Part shown: in pieces, positions 44,005 through 55,785 of the stretch
Numbering within the stretch: the first letter of the stretch is position 1
How the letters are laid out: every line of letters starts with the position of its first letter
Assembly: GCF_028372415.1 (NCBI RefSeq)
Contig: NC_092878.1
Span: 26,642,903-26,706,902, forward strand
DNA length: 64,000 nt
DNA from: Notamacropus eugenii
Lineage: Eukaryota > Chordata > Mammalia > Diprotodontia > Macropodidae
Reading direction: 5' to 3'
Made by a program: the position numbers and the translations under genes
Notes under the pieces: model-generated
Databases searched by the model: none
What the model saw: the letters and a program-made list of their open reading frames with translations, nothing else
What the model was told of the DNA's origin: nothing

Positions 44005-44750
44005 TACCGACTCTACATAAGGATTCCTGAGGCCCACATATTGGTTTAAAAAAATCACATATTAATATTTTCTGTGACACACATGTACAAAAATATTTAT
44101 GGCACTTCTTTTTGTGGTGGAAAAGAATTGGAAATTGAGATTGTGCTATAAGAAATGATGAACAAGCAAACTTTAGAAAAACCTGGAAAGACTTATATGA
44201 ACTGATGTAGTGAGGGGACCAGAACCAGAACATTGTACACTGCTACAGCCACATTGTTCGATGACTGACTTTGTAGACCTTGGCTCTTCTCAGCAACGCA
44301 AGGCTCCAAGACAACTCCCAAAAGCTCGTGATGGAAAATGCTGCCACATCCAGAGAAAGAATTACGGGGTCTGAATGCAGACCGAAGCAGATTGTTCTCG
44401 TTTTTGTTCTGTTTCTTTTTTTTCATCATTTATTCCACTGGCTCTAATTCTTCTTCACAACATGGCTAATGTGAAAATGTTTAATATGAATGTATATGTA
44501 CAGCCTGTATCAGACAGCATGCTGTCTTGGGGAGGGGGTTGAAGAGAGGGAAGGGGAGAAAATTTTAAATCCAAAACCCTGAGGAACTGAATGTTGTAAA
44601 CTAAAAATAAATTAACTTTAAGAAGTATTTTCTATGTTCTATTGTAATTTTGCAAAATATTTCCCATTTACATTTTAACCTGGTTCTAGCCACTTTCCAT
44701 CTGGATAATCTACAGCACACTCCACTGCTATGTGCCTCTTGTTTGACATC
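44005..44750 (+). mobile_element. hAT/Charlie-like element, TGTCAAAC family, split by L1
   Basis: Left part 44005-44076 (ACATAAGGATTCCTGAGGCC, TATTAATATTTTCTGTG). Right part 44637-44750 (ATTTCCCATTTACATTTTAACC, CTTGTTTGACATCTCTG). Confidence 0.75.
44077..44624 (+). mobile_element. L1 3' end inserted in a hAT element
   Basis: ACATGTACAAAAATATTTATGG, CTGGAAAGACTTATATGAAC, GCTGTCTTGGGGAGGGGG, ending in an A-rich tail. Flanked by ATATTTTCTGTG (44065-44076) and GTATTTTCTATG (44625-44636), a diverged 12-bp duplication. Confidence 0.88.
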
Positions 44751-44751
44751 T

Positions 44752-44862
44752 CTGAGCTAGAGAGACTAAGTGATTTGCCCAGGGCTCACATAGCCCGCTG
44801 GAACTTGAACCCACCAGTTGTTTTAAGGCCGATTCTCTACTCACACTATACTAGGCTTCCTC
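44752..44862 (-). mobile_element. MIR SINE fragment
   Basis: GACTAAGTGATTTGCCCAGGG, GAACTTGAACCCACC. Confidence 0.65.
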
Positions 44863-45274
44863 TTGGGCTCCAAAACTATGGTTACTCAGGATAGATGAGA
44901 GCTCATCCCCCAGCCCTAATCACCTGTCAGGCCAGTAACACTGCCACCTTAGGCTGACCTGGGTCTACTACCTTCAGGTGACAGGACTGGCAGAGATGGA
45001 TGGCAGTGGGTCAGATAAGGGGTCCCATTCTGAAGTCTTCCTTACCTCATGACCACATGCCAAAGCTCTAGTGAACTTAGATGTCAGACACTTTCCTTGG
45101 CTTTTCCTGATTCCAGGTGTATAATTTGGACAGACAATAAAACATGGATACCTTGCAAGGAGCAGCAGAAGGACCAGCCTTCCTTCTCTGCCTCTTCACA
45201 CTCCACAGATTTATCCCTTCTCATTGCTCCATATGTACCACAGCAATTAGTAACTTTTCACATACTTTAAGAAG

Positions 45275-45420
45275 AAGTCATGGAAAGTCAGGCCCAAGTT
45301 CAAATTCTAGTCATGACCCAATAAGTCTGTTTCATCATCAAAAATGGGGATAATATTTCCTTCACAAAGTTGCTGCAAGAAATATAAAAGGGCTAAATAA
45401 ACATGTCATTATAACATAGT
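45275..45420 (+). mobile_element. MIR SINE (decayed)
   Basis: AAGTTCAAATTCTAGTCATG, AAAAATGGGGATAATATTTCC, AAATATAAAAGGGC. Confidence 0.6.
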
Positions 45421-46790
45421 ACTCCCCTCCTGGATGAGCTGGACTAACGCACCCACTTTCAGAGGGCTGTCTTTTACTGGCTTGCTAAAACACCAAGTCC
45501 TTTATCATGCTCTGGGGCCCACAAGGCAGCAGATGGATGATGATATCACTTAGATTCCAGAAGTAAACCAGGAAAGTTAGGAAAATCAGATTCTTGAGAA
45601 GTCTGGAGAAAGGACGGCTATTTCCTGAGACCAGGGTATATAGTCTTGGCCCTGAGGGACAGGGCACCAGCATCTCCCCTAGATATTTATCCTTTAACAC
45701 TTCTTCTCTCCAAACAATTCTATTACCAGTAGCCTTGCCAGGCAAGTAAGCACTTTGGCAATCAATGATAGGTTTACTGTTTGTACATTTGCAGCCTCCA
45801 TATTTCTGGAGTTTGTACTGGGGACAGTCCCGTACAATTCCAGCACTGGTCTTTCCAGGCCACGAAGAAATGTTTTGTTTTATTTTGTTTTAACTATTAA
45901 ATATACCAATCTGCTGGCCCTTCATCTCTAAGGCATAAATCCTACCTGCCCTAGCTTATGTCAAGGGAGTCACTACTGCTCTACCCCAGAGGTAATTTTC
46001 ATTTCAATATTTTATATTTAGCATAAAATACTGCTCCAATGATCAATTTTCTATTTTTTTTAACTTAGGGACATAGGCAGGGAAGATAGGAAAGGGTAAT
46101 AAAGATGATTTTCCTTCTTCACACATTTCAGTGATCTCTGGAAACAAAGCCTTACCCAGAACTCCCCAGCTTCTAAGACCACTAATGAGTGGCTAAGGAG
46201 GATAAGAAACTATGCTTGGACTCCAAGGTATTAAAATTTGTTTTTCTTTCACAGAATGAGGAAAATTTTGAGTCAATGTTACTATTCATACTGTAAAAGT
46301 TCAAGTCCTTCACTAAATATTAATTTTAGTGACTTATCTTACTCACGTATGTTGAAGTGAAGCAGGGTTCTCCAAGATTATTACGCTGAAGTGGAAGACC
46401 TCTAGCTACTGCCAAGCCGGAAAGGCTTTGAGCATACGCCTGGTGACTGAATTCTGTGCCTGTGGTCTAATGGCCAGCTAGCTAAATGTGCAGAGATTCA
46501 TTACCAAAGGGTGTGCTACCAGCTGATGGTTTTTTTAGGAGATAGACACTCATGAAATCAATGAAGGCACGGCAAGCTGGTAAACTACGGCTGTGGAGAA
46601 AGCACCGCTTGTAGTGAAATCACGGGTGCTGGAAATATTCCAGTGCAAGTTAAACTGGAGAGGATGTCTAGACCTAGAGAATGTTTGCTTCTAATCAATC
46701 ACACAGAAAACTGATGAGGAAAGCAATACCCAAGTCTCCAAGTCTGATACCCAAGATATATAAACAATTAATATCAATATTTAATAAACA
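45421..46790. other. No feature recognised
   Basis: About 1.4 kb of unclassified non-coding sequence. Confidence 0.35.
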
Positions 46791-46794
46791 CAGC

Positions 46795-47824
46795 CATTCC
46801 CTAGGAGATGAATGAGTAAAACAAACTATCAATAACCACGTGAAATAATGCTCCAAACCACTAACAAAAATGCGAACTGAAGCACCTGGAATTGTCATCT
46901 TACACCCATCAGATTAGCAAAGATGAGGGTTGTTGGGAGAAAAACCTTAAAGAACTACAGAAATATGAGTTGTTAACGAACAACAGATTTGGAGTCAGAG
47001 GACTCGGATTCAAACTTCCAGCTGAACATTTAGTTACCTGTATGACTGTGGTCAAGTCACTACACATCTCTGGGCCTGAGTTTATCTTCAAAAAGGGGGG
47101 TGAGGGGCAGGATGGGAAAGATAACCTGAGGACCCTTCCAGCTTTAAATCTATGATTCTTTGATCCTCAGGTAAAAGACGAAAAAGGTAAAGGAGCTGTG
47201 GGAAGACAGGCACATTAACACATTGTTACATAGAGTGGCAAATTCATCTAATCACTTGGGGAAATTATACCCTGATTTATCACCATAAGGCATGTAATCC
47301 AAGAAAGTGAAAGACAGAGGGAGAAGTCCTATACATATATGTAGAGAAATATTTATAGCAACATATTTGTATTAACAAAAAACTTAATATAAAGGGAATA
47401 CCCAACAGCTGGGAAATGACTAAACAAATTATGTTATACGAATGCGGTGAAATATCATTGTATCCCAAGAATACTAAAATTCAGAGAAACCTGGGAAGAC
47501 TTGCGCGAAATGGTAGAGTGAAGTAAGCAGAACCAGAACAACAATACACATGAGGCCTGCAATATTGTAAAGAAAAAAAATACTGAAAGACTTCAAAACT
47601 CCAATGAATGCAGAAGTGACCAATCCCACTTCTCAGAAGAGATGGTGGACCAGAGGTGTGGAATGAGGCATATATTTTCAAGACAGACTCTGTACCGATT
47701 TGTTTTTGTTTGACTATGCCTCTTTTTTTAATGAGGAATGGTCTACTCAGCAAGGGGCAGAAGGAGTCAGTGGGAAGTAATAGTGATATACCTAAAAAAA
47801 GCTTCAATAAAACATTTATTTTTA
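46795..47824 (+). mobile_element. Old L1-type LINE, split by a SINE
   Basis: Left part 46795-46984 (CATCTTACACCCATCAGATTAG). Right part 47166-47824 (AACACATTGTTACATAGAGTG, AGCTGGGAAATGACTAAAC, GAAGTAAGCAGAACCAG, AATAAAACATTTATTTTT). The 3' end (GTGGGAAGTAATAGTGATATA) resembles the element at 55925-56240 and differs from the younger L1 tails here. Confidence 0.75.
46985..47165 (+). mobile_element. MIR-related SINE inserted in L1
   Basis: TTTGGAGTCAGAGGACTCGG, GTGGTCAAGTCACTACACATC, CCTTCCAGCTTTAAATCTATG. Confidence 0.75.
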
Positions 47825-47874
47825 AAAAGTGGTCTTCCTCCATGTCTGCTCCCAACTACTCAAACCCGTATATG

Positions 47875-48412
47875 AAGCAATAGAATTATCCCAGGAGAAG
47901 ATATGGGAAAACTGGGACACTAGTGCTTTGTTGATGGAGTTGAGAACTGATTCAACCATTCTGGAGAGTAATTTGAAACTACGTCCAAAAGGCAATCAAA
48001 TTATGCATATCCTTTGATCCAGCAATACCACTACTAGGTCTGTATCCAAAAGAGATCATTAAAAAGGGGAAAGGACCTATGATTGGCTTAGCTCTCCTCA
48101 GCAACACAATCATCCAAGACAATTCCAGAAGACTCCTGATGGAAAATGCTAATGGAGTCTGAAGGCAGATGGAAAAATACTGTTTTCACTTTCTTTGGGT
48201 TTTTTTCATGTTTTCCTTTTCTGTTTCTTCTTTCCCAACATGACTAATGTGGAAATATGTTTAACATGATTACGTATGTATAACCTGTATCAGATCACCT
48301 GCCATCTTGTGGAGGGGAGAGGGGAGAGAGAGAGGGAGAAAAATCTGAAACTCAAAATCTTACAAAAAATGAATATTGAAAACTACCTTTACATGTAATT
48401 GGAAAAAAATAA
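47875..48412 (+). mobile_element. L1 3' end (internally deleted)
   Basis: TTGAGAACTGATTCAACCATTC, CAGCAATACCACTACTAGGTC, then a jump from GGGGAAAGGACCTATG to AGCTCTCCTCAGCAACAC, ending CCTTTACATGTAATTGG and an A-tail. Confidence 0.85.
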
Positions 48413-49630
48413 GATCCTATTTACATTTTTAAAAATAATTTTCCTTTTCTTTTTGAAATACACAAAAAAGCAGGAAAAAGACAATGACAGATTTTTGAAT
48501 TGCGGAGGTTCTATTCAATTAGTTTCCTATATCCTAGAAGGCAACACTTTCTCTGGCTGCTCTAGCTATTGGTGATAACTCCTTTTCCCTGACTTTTTAA
48601 AATTACTGTCACTAAAAAAAAAAAAGATACTGTTTCTATTAGTGATGAAATATGAAATTTTAAAAACAAAAATCCATCCACTTATTGTAAGGCCAGCAAA
48701 TGACCACAAAGCACAGAGAAGATGTTGAAAATCATCAAAGAGACTTCCTTGCAGCAAGCACAGGAGCCAACTCTAGCTTCCTTGGAATTTACTGGGACTG
48801 CAATCTCTCTGGATTTGTCATGGATACTAAGATACTGAATGAAGCCTCCTGGTTAAAAGAATAATTTCTACACTTTCCCTGAACAAAGTATGTATTGGTA
48901 ATTAAAAGGGAAAAATATTTCCAAAGGCTGCTAGAGAAATTTCCAAATCCATGTATAGCCAAGGTTCTTTTCTTTCAGACCAAGCGTTTACACTTAAAGA
49001 ACAATCAATGGTTTTTACAACACTCTTTCCATCTGAATTACCAAGGTACCAATTACCTCAGTTCAGTGCTTAAATTAGGCTGTGGAGCCCTGGCAGCAGA
49101 AGCAACACTGCCCATGGAGGCGACCCGAGTTTCTCATTGCTAGAAGAATACTCATTAAATAGAAGGTCATGGGCAAAGCAGGGACGTGCTCTGTTGCTCT
49201 GTGCATTTTTTTTCCTTTTCTCTCTCTCTGAAAGTACCCATAAGTACTATGATGCATAAAAGCTGATATTAATGTGAGAAAAGGTTTTTGTGGACGGTAC
49301 ATACCAAATTAAAACAAGTTAAGCATGGAAAGAAGCTTATGGCTCAGTTAGGAGAACTGCCAAAGGGTATGAAAACAAAACTTTTCAGTTGTAATACCAA
49401 CCAAATACTAAAACCATTTTAAACTGTGATTTAGAACCTGGAATTTTTAAATTCAGAAGACAGCTGAAAAAAATGAAACAGAAAGGCGCTCATAGCTGTA
49501 CTACACACATACACTCGCACTCTCCATTCTCCAAACCTATCACAAAAATAAATCAGACACTAAGGAAAAAAACCACACAATCCATTTCCTTCAGATTTTT
49601 GCCACTTAGTCTACTCAACATTTAGTGGGG
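48413..49630. other. No repeat or exon recognised; downstream of CCDC32
   Basis: Unique-looking sequence. It could in part be a longer CCDC32 3' UTR, but no strong minus-strand polyadenylation signal was seen. Confidence 0.35.
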
Positions 49631-49633
49631 AAA

Positions 49634-49852
49634 AAAAGGATTGGACTTAGGATCAGAAGACCTGAGTTCTAGTCATGGCTTCATCACTTACTAGACAAGA
49701 TCCTGGGCAAATGACTTCCCCTCACCTATAAGATAGGAATAACAACCTGTGCCCTGCCCCGTTCATAGGGCTGCGGTAAAGATAAAGTTCAGGTGAGTGA
49801 ACTTTAAAAACTGTGAAGCATCACACAAATGTCAGATAGTGGTATTATTTAA
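49634..49852 (+). mobile_element. MIR SINE
   Basis: GACCTGAGTTCTAGTCATGG, CTTCATCACTTACTAGACAAG, CATAGGGCTGCGGTAAAG, ATGTCAGATAGTGGTATTA. Confidence 0.8.
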
Positions 49853-50438
49853 TATCACTGCATAGCATACTGAGCAGAATCTGAGGGGCTGACATCTGAG
49901 ATAGCAGACTTTGCCTCCCCTATGCCCTTACAAAATTTACAGAAGTGTCTAGAACATGAACAGGGAACACTGAGTCTGATAGGCTTGTTCTACTAAACAG
50001 AAATCTCTTACCACGTAGGGATACAAAGAGCAATATGAGAGCTCTGAGTTTGTTTACCCATGAAGGAAGTAAAAAAAGTTCACATAATTTGTCCTTTCAA
50101 GCCTAGGTATCAATTTCTCCAAACATTTTCCATGCTTGGTCCTTCATCAGATTACTAACAGAGATCTAACCTGCAGTTTCAAGGCCTGGAAAAGCTGCAA
50201 AACAGCAGAGAGAAAAGCAATATTTGGGTCCAGCATGCACTGGACCAGTTACTTCATCCAAGGCAAACATATGCGCTAGATCTCAAACAGGTCCTCAGGG
50301 ACCTGCAGCTGTTTGCTTTGCAGAGTAGAAATTTGGGCTGCTTCTCTTTTTCTAACCTTCATCTCTCCTTTCATGACTTGCTGCTGAGGAACTCCACTGG
50401 TCCTCGGGGACCTGTGACAGCTGCGTGGTGTGTATGGT
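49825..50438 (-). other. CCDC32: Probable CCDC32 3' UTR (end uncertain)
   Basis: Downstream of the CCDC32 stop codon, the first plausible minus-strand polyadenylation hexamer I see is ATTAAA at 49853-49848, followed in transcript sense by a short GT-rich stretch. It sits at the edge of a MIR copy, so it may be incidental and the true UTR may be longer. No minus-strand AATAAA other than the one overlapping the stop was found between 48.4 and 50.4 kb. Confidence 0.3.
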
Positions 50439-50571
50439 TTATTGTTCCACAGCTGCTGGCTCCTCCCCGGGCTTCTCAGACTTCAACTCTGGCGGAATCA
50501 GGTACTGCATCTCCTCTGCGCTGATGGCCACTTTGTCTGGCTGCAGCCACCTCTTGAAATGTTCCAAAGTA
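50439..50571 (-). CDS. CCDC32: CCDC32 exon 4 (terminal coding exon)
   Basis: The acceptor is CTTTTATAG immediately above 50571. The exon completes Ser134 and encodes residues 135-177, from TLEHFKRWLQPDK to a Glu/Pro/Ala-rich tail ending AAVEQ, then TAA at 50441-50439. The stop overlaps an AATAAA string that is too early to be the polyadenylation signal. A (CA)39 array starts 110 bp upstream of the acceptor in transcript sense. Confidence 0.95.
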
Positions 50572-50678
50572 CTATAAAAGAACAGGCTAGAAGGTGAACT
50601 TAATAGACATACTGATGAATTCACTTAAGGATTACCATGCTTATTTGCTTTCCCTCCACATCCCCCACCAACCTTTGG

Positions 50679-50759
<81 letters not shown>

Positions 50760-51142
50760 CAATTGAGTAGCTTTCTTGTTGCTTCCCACCACAGGCAGTT
50801 CCCAAGAGAAAAGCATCCAAATGATAAATTCCCCTTTACAATGAACAGCTACCAAGTGAGGGTCTCTTTCCTTCCAATCTTGCCCACAATGATCTCCTGC
50901 TATTAGAGTTATTATTCAGAACCCTCATTTAACACGTTCTGACTTGTACTATTAGTCCTCTTTCTATGTGTCATCTTCTCCTAAGTGGCAAGCTTCAAAA
51001 GCAAGAATTGCATGTCCTATTTTTTACATCACCATGCTACTTGGGGTAGGTTCTCAGCAAGGACTATTGAAGGGGAATTTTTAAAAAGTAGAACACAACT
51101 AAAATAAGTACCTTAAAAATTATGCATGTGTGTATACACAAT

Positions 51143-51189
<47 letters not shown>

Positions 51190-54100
51190 GTACATGTATA
51201 CGTATACACACACACAGACACAGACACACACAAATTACAATGGCCGAGCTTAGCCACGGAGGAGCTGTGAAAACGTCCCTTTCTAGCCCTCCTGAAAGAG
51301 ATGGGGAACTCTGGGTATGAAATATTGCATATGTTGGTTTTGATAAACTATTTTTCTCTTCATCCTTGGTGTGAAAGATGGCTCATTTAATAGAAGGAAG
51401 GGACACAATTCAGAATCAAATGTGATTAAAAATAAAATATATACTTAGCAGTAAGTTTTAAAAACGCATATATAAGGGGCTGGTTCATCTCTGCCACACA
51501 CCTAACCATTTCACCCTGACATAACTAAGGTGTAGCCTGCAACGTTCACTCTAGCAAACAACATACACACATTCCAAAAACCCACCATCAGGCATAAAGG
51601 TAAATAAAGGACCTTCCTCTTAAAAGGACGACTTCTGAGGATATTTTTAATATCTAAAAGTGCAGATTACAGTTTTAAAAAAAGAATTTGATTTGATATT
51701 AACTGATATCAGAACACAGGACCATCCTTCAATTTAGGGGGAATGAGAAACTTGTCCTCAGGAATAAGACTGGTTCTATGAGAAAAACTGAAACAAATTG
51801 TAGCATATGTGAGTGTAAAGAAATATTATAGCCTAGTGGCTCATTACCTCTCATCAGACTCAAGGCCCTCCACAAAGAACTCAGATTCTAACTTCTCTTG
51901 AAGGAAGCGATCCCAGCATTCTTTCTTGGCCTGAGCAAGGGTACGAAGCATGTCCTTGGAAGTCACTTCCTGGCTTAAACCCTTAATTCTTTTTAGTTTC
52001 TTCTCTAAGAAGAAAAGGAAAGACACCTAATAATGAATGAGACTTCAGCTAAATCTGAAAACCAATGTTTGTTATTCAAGTTCTTTCAGCACTGATAAAT
52101 TCCTCCAAAATGAGCTTGGATATGAATCAGTCATGATAAGGGAAACCAGCAATTTTTTTTCTTACCTTCACAATGTCTTTTTTTTTTCCATTCTGAAGCA
52201 AAAATCCCTAGAACAGTAAAGCCTACAGGACCTTATAATCAAAGCAAGTATATACCTTCTCAGTAATCACAAAAGCCCAACATGCTATTCTCTAAGGAAT
52301 TATTTGTTTCTCCTGACAATGTGAATACTGTCATCTTCCAACTGAACAATAGTCTCTCCAAGGAACATATATGGCACTTCTTTTTAATACAGTGACATGA
52401 AGTGCTTCTTCAAATCTCACTAGAGAGAACTAGAAAAGATGTCAGAGAAGATGATGAAAGATCCAATAGTTCATTAGACACTAATTTATTTCTGGTGAGA
52501 ACTCAGTAACATGAAACTTTTACAATCTCTCTATGATTAAATTCCTGATTAAAGGTTTTCAAAACAAAAAGAGACTTTTTAAGTTGTTCAAGTTGCAGCC
52601 TAGACATTGAAACCCAATAAACCAAGGCATCTTCCATTCCCTTTGAATGTGGTCAATATGCTGTGTGTTGATAGATTTAATTAATTTCATTTGCATTTTA
52701 AGTGTAATTATTAAACAGATCTTCTTACTTGAAACAATATGGGCAGAGATTTCATCACCATTCACTTAATTTCTGAATTTCATTTTTCCTTACAGCATAT
52801 GGATTAATATGTAAAAATCTTGTCCAAACGATTGCTTCACCCATTTCAAATGACAAACAAAAAAAAAATCTTTAAGACTCACAATGGTTTTAATTTTTAA
52901 AAGTGTATGCTGATAAAAACAATGAATAATTACTATCAAGCTGCAAATAATCGCCAAGAAAACCAACTATTTTAAGTGTTAAATGTTTGGGGCATTTCGT
53001 TTTCTCAACAGTGAGAAAGGAGTTAAAATAAAGTCATTGTTTTTAAACTGAGTATTCTTTCACTTATATGTTAAGATCTGAAAAAAAAAAAAATAACACA
53101 TGAAATTGATGCTTGTTCTGGTCTTGGGCATGGAAAGCGTCCATTTCTTCAGAGGGCTCTGCTCCGAGCTGATCAAGGGAGATCCAGTGAATGTAGTATA
53201 GGAGCCATCATTATACACTCCAATCAATTCTATATTTCTTTTTTTAATCTTATTTATGTTTTTAGTTTTAAACATTCACTTCTATAAAATTTTGAGTACT
53301 AAATTTTCTCCCCCTCCCTCCACTCCCCTCTCCCCAAGATGGCATGCAATTCTACATCAGTTGTGTTGTAAAGAAGAATTAGAACTAAAGGGAAAAACCA
53401 CAAGAAAGAAGAAACAAAAAGAGAGAAAATAGTATGCTTCAATCTGCATTGTTTCCATAGTTCTTTCTCTGAATGTTCTACCTCTCTTTCACTACCTCTC
53501 AGAGAAGGAATTGTGGTAATGACAGGCCCTCACCTAAATAATATAAAAAAGAAGAAATGGAGTCCAGGATTCAGAATCAGTCACCATCAGCTGAAACAGT
53601 CATCATTACTCCACGGGGACTGACTGTCCACTAAGCCTGGCTCTGACAGAATCAAAAGGACCTTAATGACTGAAAGCAGTCATTAAACACACGCTCTGGA
53701 GCCCTCTAACAACCACGCTGCAACGCTTCAGCCATAACTGTGACTCATTTATTTTGTCCTGGTAGAATCCTCGCAAATTAATTTGCTATCTTCAGCTTCC
53801 TGATCATTCCCCACTATACCACTCTTTTTTTCTATCACTGCACTAACATTTCCCCTTTTATCTTTCTATGTTGTTCCTTAAAAACTAAGTTCACTGCTTC
53901 ATCTGTACTTCTGTTAAATTTCCTTCCCCAAAACTAAAGCAATGATTACCATTATTACTTCCTGATCATCAAGATTCCTCCAATTATGTGACTGAGCATT
54001 ATAAAATTTTTAAAAGTTTTTTCTCCTAAAATTTTTATACATTTTAGTTTTCATTAAATGCCATATAATTCTCCAGAATGGACCAGATGCCACAAAAATC

Positions 54101-55785
54101 AAACAAACAATAACAGAATGTAACCTGTAAGTAAGATGACATGAACTCCAAATTCTTTGCACACTGAGGATCTAGGGATAAGGTTAAGAAACGTCACCAT
54201 CTAAAAATAAAGCTAATAAAAATAAAAATAAAGTACATGAAATTAATCAGGTATAGAAGCAACCAACTTGGGGAGTTTCTAAATGGGTTACTAATGAGAC
54301 AAGGGTGTTTCCTAAATATCAAAAGACATGTGGCAATTTGTGGCATCAGAGATAGAGTGCTGAACTTAGGAATTACATCACGGATATTCACTACCTATGT
54401 GACTTTGGACAAGTTAACATAACGCTCTTTGGCCTTCAGTTTTCTCATATTTAAAATGAAGGTGTTGGAATAGATGGCCTCTCAAGTCCCTTTAAATATA
54501 TTATTTTATGAGATATCCTATGTCTTGTCACTGCGGTATCCCAGAGCCTCAGCACTGGGAAAAAATTCAGAGGTCACTAAGTTCAACTTGGGAGGAACAC
54601 TCACCTTGTATGAATATCTCTTATGAGTGGTCATCTAGCTTCCAATTCACCAATATCCAACAATAGGGAAGTCGCTACCACCCATCACAGTCCATTCCAC
54701 TTCAAAACAGGTCTCTAATCATTATGAACTTTTTTACTGGGTCAAAACCAGCTTTACAGTAACTCATTGGTCTTAATTACGAAGCAAGCAAAACAAGTCT
54801 AATCCTTTTAGTATTTAAAGGCTTTCATCTGTTCTCTAACAACCTTATACAGAATAATGACCCATTTATGTAGCAAAGACGTGCAAAATGTTTTACATGT
54901 ATCATTTCATTTGATCCTTTTAACTGCCTTGTAGGGTAAGAAACGCAAGCACCCTTATCAGCAAGAAGCTGATTTTGGTTAAGTATCTTCCCATATCAAA
55001 AAGCAACCTCGCATGACTACTTCTCAAAGTGCAGGATCCTACGTATGGCTATAGGCCCATTCCCCCCTTCTTCCGTCAAACTTAAGCACTGACACGATGA
55101 ATTTGGGGCATCTTTGAAAAGCAAGACTACGCTCCAGTAAGGAAGGACAGTCTGATGAACAAAATTCAGCACGAGCAGTGGAAGGCAGGAAAAGTTAGTT
55201 AGATAACCTAGTTATGCCAAAGGAGAAAGTTGGAGACTTCACAATGACACAATGCAGGAGCAGCTAGGTGGCACGGTAGATAGAGCACCAGCCCTGGAGT
55301 CAGGAGGACTTGAGTTCAAGTCTCATACACTTATTAGCTGTGTGACCCTGGACAAGTCACTTAACCCTGATAGCCTTCAAAAAAAATTTAAGAACACAAA
55401 CATAATCCAAAATACCACTTAGGGCAAGAAAATTAAAAGGAGAAAATTTAATTCATCAATTCATCAAACCCGGTTCTCATGCAGCTGATAAAGCTTCACT
55501 ACTATGATACCATACTGACAAAGAAGCTCCTCTGTACTCACCGAGAGATGCTAAATACACCTCTGAATCCTGCAATGGAGCCCAAGGCTTTAGATCTGGC
55601 TGAACAGTCAAGCTGGCAGTTTCTCTCTCATTTTTGTCCCCAAGAGATAAATCCATAAAGGAATCGGAGAAGGCATCTCTGGGATCATCCCCCTGGTCAG
55701 AATTCGGCAAACAGGAACAGATTTCTGCCCAAAGGTCCCGGCTGGACCTTGGAACAGCAGAATCAATGCTCTCAAATGATTTCAT
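50439..55785 (-). CDS. CCDC32: CCDC32 coding region (three coding exons)
   Basis: The coding sequence joins 55785-55542, 52004-51848 and 50571-50439 on the minus strand. The 244, 157 and 133 nt sum to 534 nt: 177 residues plus a TAA stop. All introns are GT-AG and both joins keep frame (a split Glu at residue 82, a split Ser at 134). The product matches human CCDC32 (185 aa) along its length: an N-terminal DLWAEICSCLPN segment (residues 17-28), KPWAPLQDSEVYLASL (66-81), a charged helix starting EKKLKRIKGL (82-91), AQAKKECWDRFLQEKL (105-120) and a TLEHFKRWLQPDK block (135-147). The tail is several residues shorter than in human. From family knowledge, CCDC32 is a small cytosolic chaperone-like factor that works with AAGAB in assembling the AP2 clathrin adaptor, with the central helix contacting AP2; human loss causes a cardiofacioneurodevelopmental syndrome. 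The start is the first ATG of the exon and matches the human start. No disabling change is seen. Confidence 0.96.
50681..50758. repeat. (CA)39 microsatellite in CCDC32 intron 3
   Basis: A perfect 78-bp CA array 110 bp upstream, in transcript sense, of the exon 4 acceptor. It is (GU)39 in the pre-mRNA. Confidence 0.98.
51143..51190. repeat. (GATA)12 microsatellite in CCDC32 intron 3
   Basis: Uninterrupted GATA array, followed by a short CACA patch to 51232. Confidence 0.97.
51848..52004 (-). CDS. CCDC32: CCDC32 exon 3 (coding, central helix)
   Basis: The acceptor TTCTTCTTAG lies just above 52004 and the donor GTAATG just below 51848. The exon encodes residues 82-134 and carries the most conserved part of the protein. 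The basic amphipathic stretch after EKKLKRIKGL and the EVTSKDMLRTLAQAKKECW segment are almost identical to human CCDC32. The exon phase is 1 in and 2 out, as needed for the neighbouring exons. Confidence 0.95.
52005..53230 (-). other. CCDC32 intron 2, left part: nothing further recognised
   Basis: AT-rich intronic sequence without a repeat family I can name. Confidence 0.5.
53233..53500 (-). mobile_element. L1 3' end in CCDC32 intron 2
   Basis: Inverted L1 tail: T-runs, TTTTGAGTACTAAATTTTCTCC, CTCCCCAAGATGGCATGCAA, GAAAATAGTATGCTTCAATC. Confidence 0.85.
53505..54330. other. CCDC32 intron 2, middle part: no feature recognised
   Basis: Unclassified intronic sequence. Confidence 0.4.
54335..54510 (+). 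mobile_element. MIR-related SINE in CCDC32 intron 2
   Basis: GTGGCATCAGAGATAGAGTGC, GTGACTTTGGACAAGTTAAC, GAATAGATGGCCTCTCAAG. Confidence 0.65.
54545..54850 (-). mobile_element. L3 (CR1-clade) LINE 3' fragment
   Basis: GTCGCTACCACCCATCACAG, GCAAGCAAAACAAGTCTAATCC follow the same order as 40310-40480 (inverted L3 3' UTR). Confidence 0.55.
54851..55005 (-). mobile_element. MIR-type SINE fragment
   Basis: TGTATCATTTCATTTGATCC, then TTGTAGGGTAAGAAACGC: an inverted CORE-SINE body. Confidence 0.6.
55260..55390 (+). mobile_element. Short A-tailed SINE with MAR1-like head
   Basis: AGCAGCTAGGTGGCACGGTAG, TTGAGTTCAAGTCTCATACAC, CAAGTCACTTAACCCTGATAG, then an A-run instead of the RTE-like tail. The A-tail suggests L1-driven mobilisation. 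It lies 150 bp downstream of CCDC32 exon 2 in transcript sense. Confidence 0.82.

Noticed and set aside
49257..49302. Additional CCDC32 downstream exon (75-codon minus frame 49302-49075)
   Set aside because: Exon 4 already ends in a stop that matches the human C-terminus, and this frame has no similarity to the family.
50438..50443. AATAAA on the minus strand as the CCDC32 polyadenylation signal
   Set aside because: It overlaps the stop codon, leaving no 3' UTR, and is explained by the CAA TAA A coding context.
50625..50906. Frames over the CA array in CCDC32 intron 3
   Set aside because: Microsatellite translation inside an intron.
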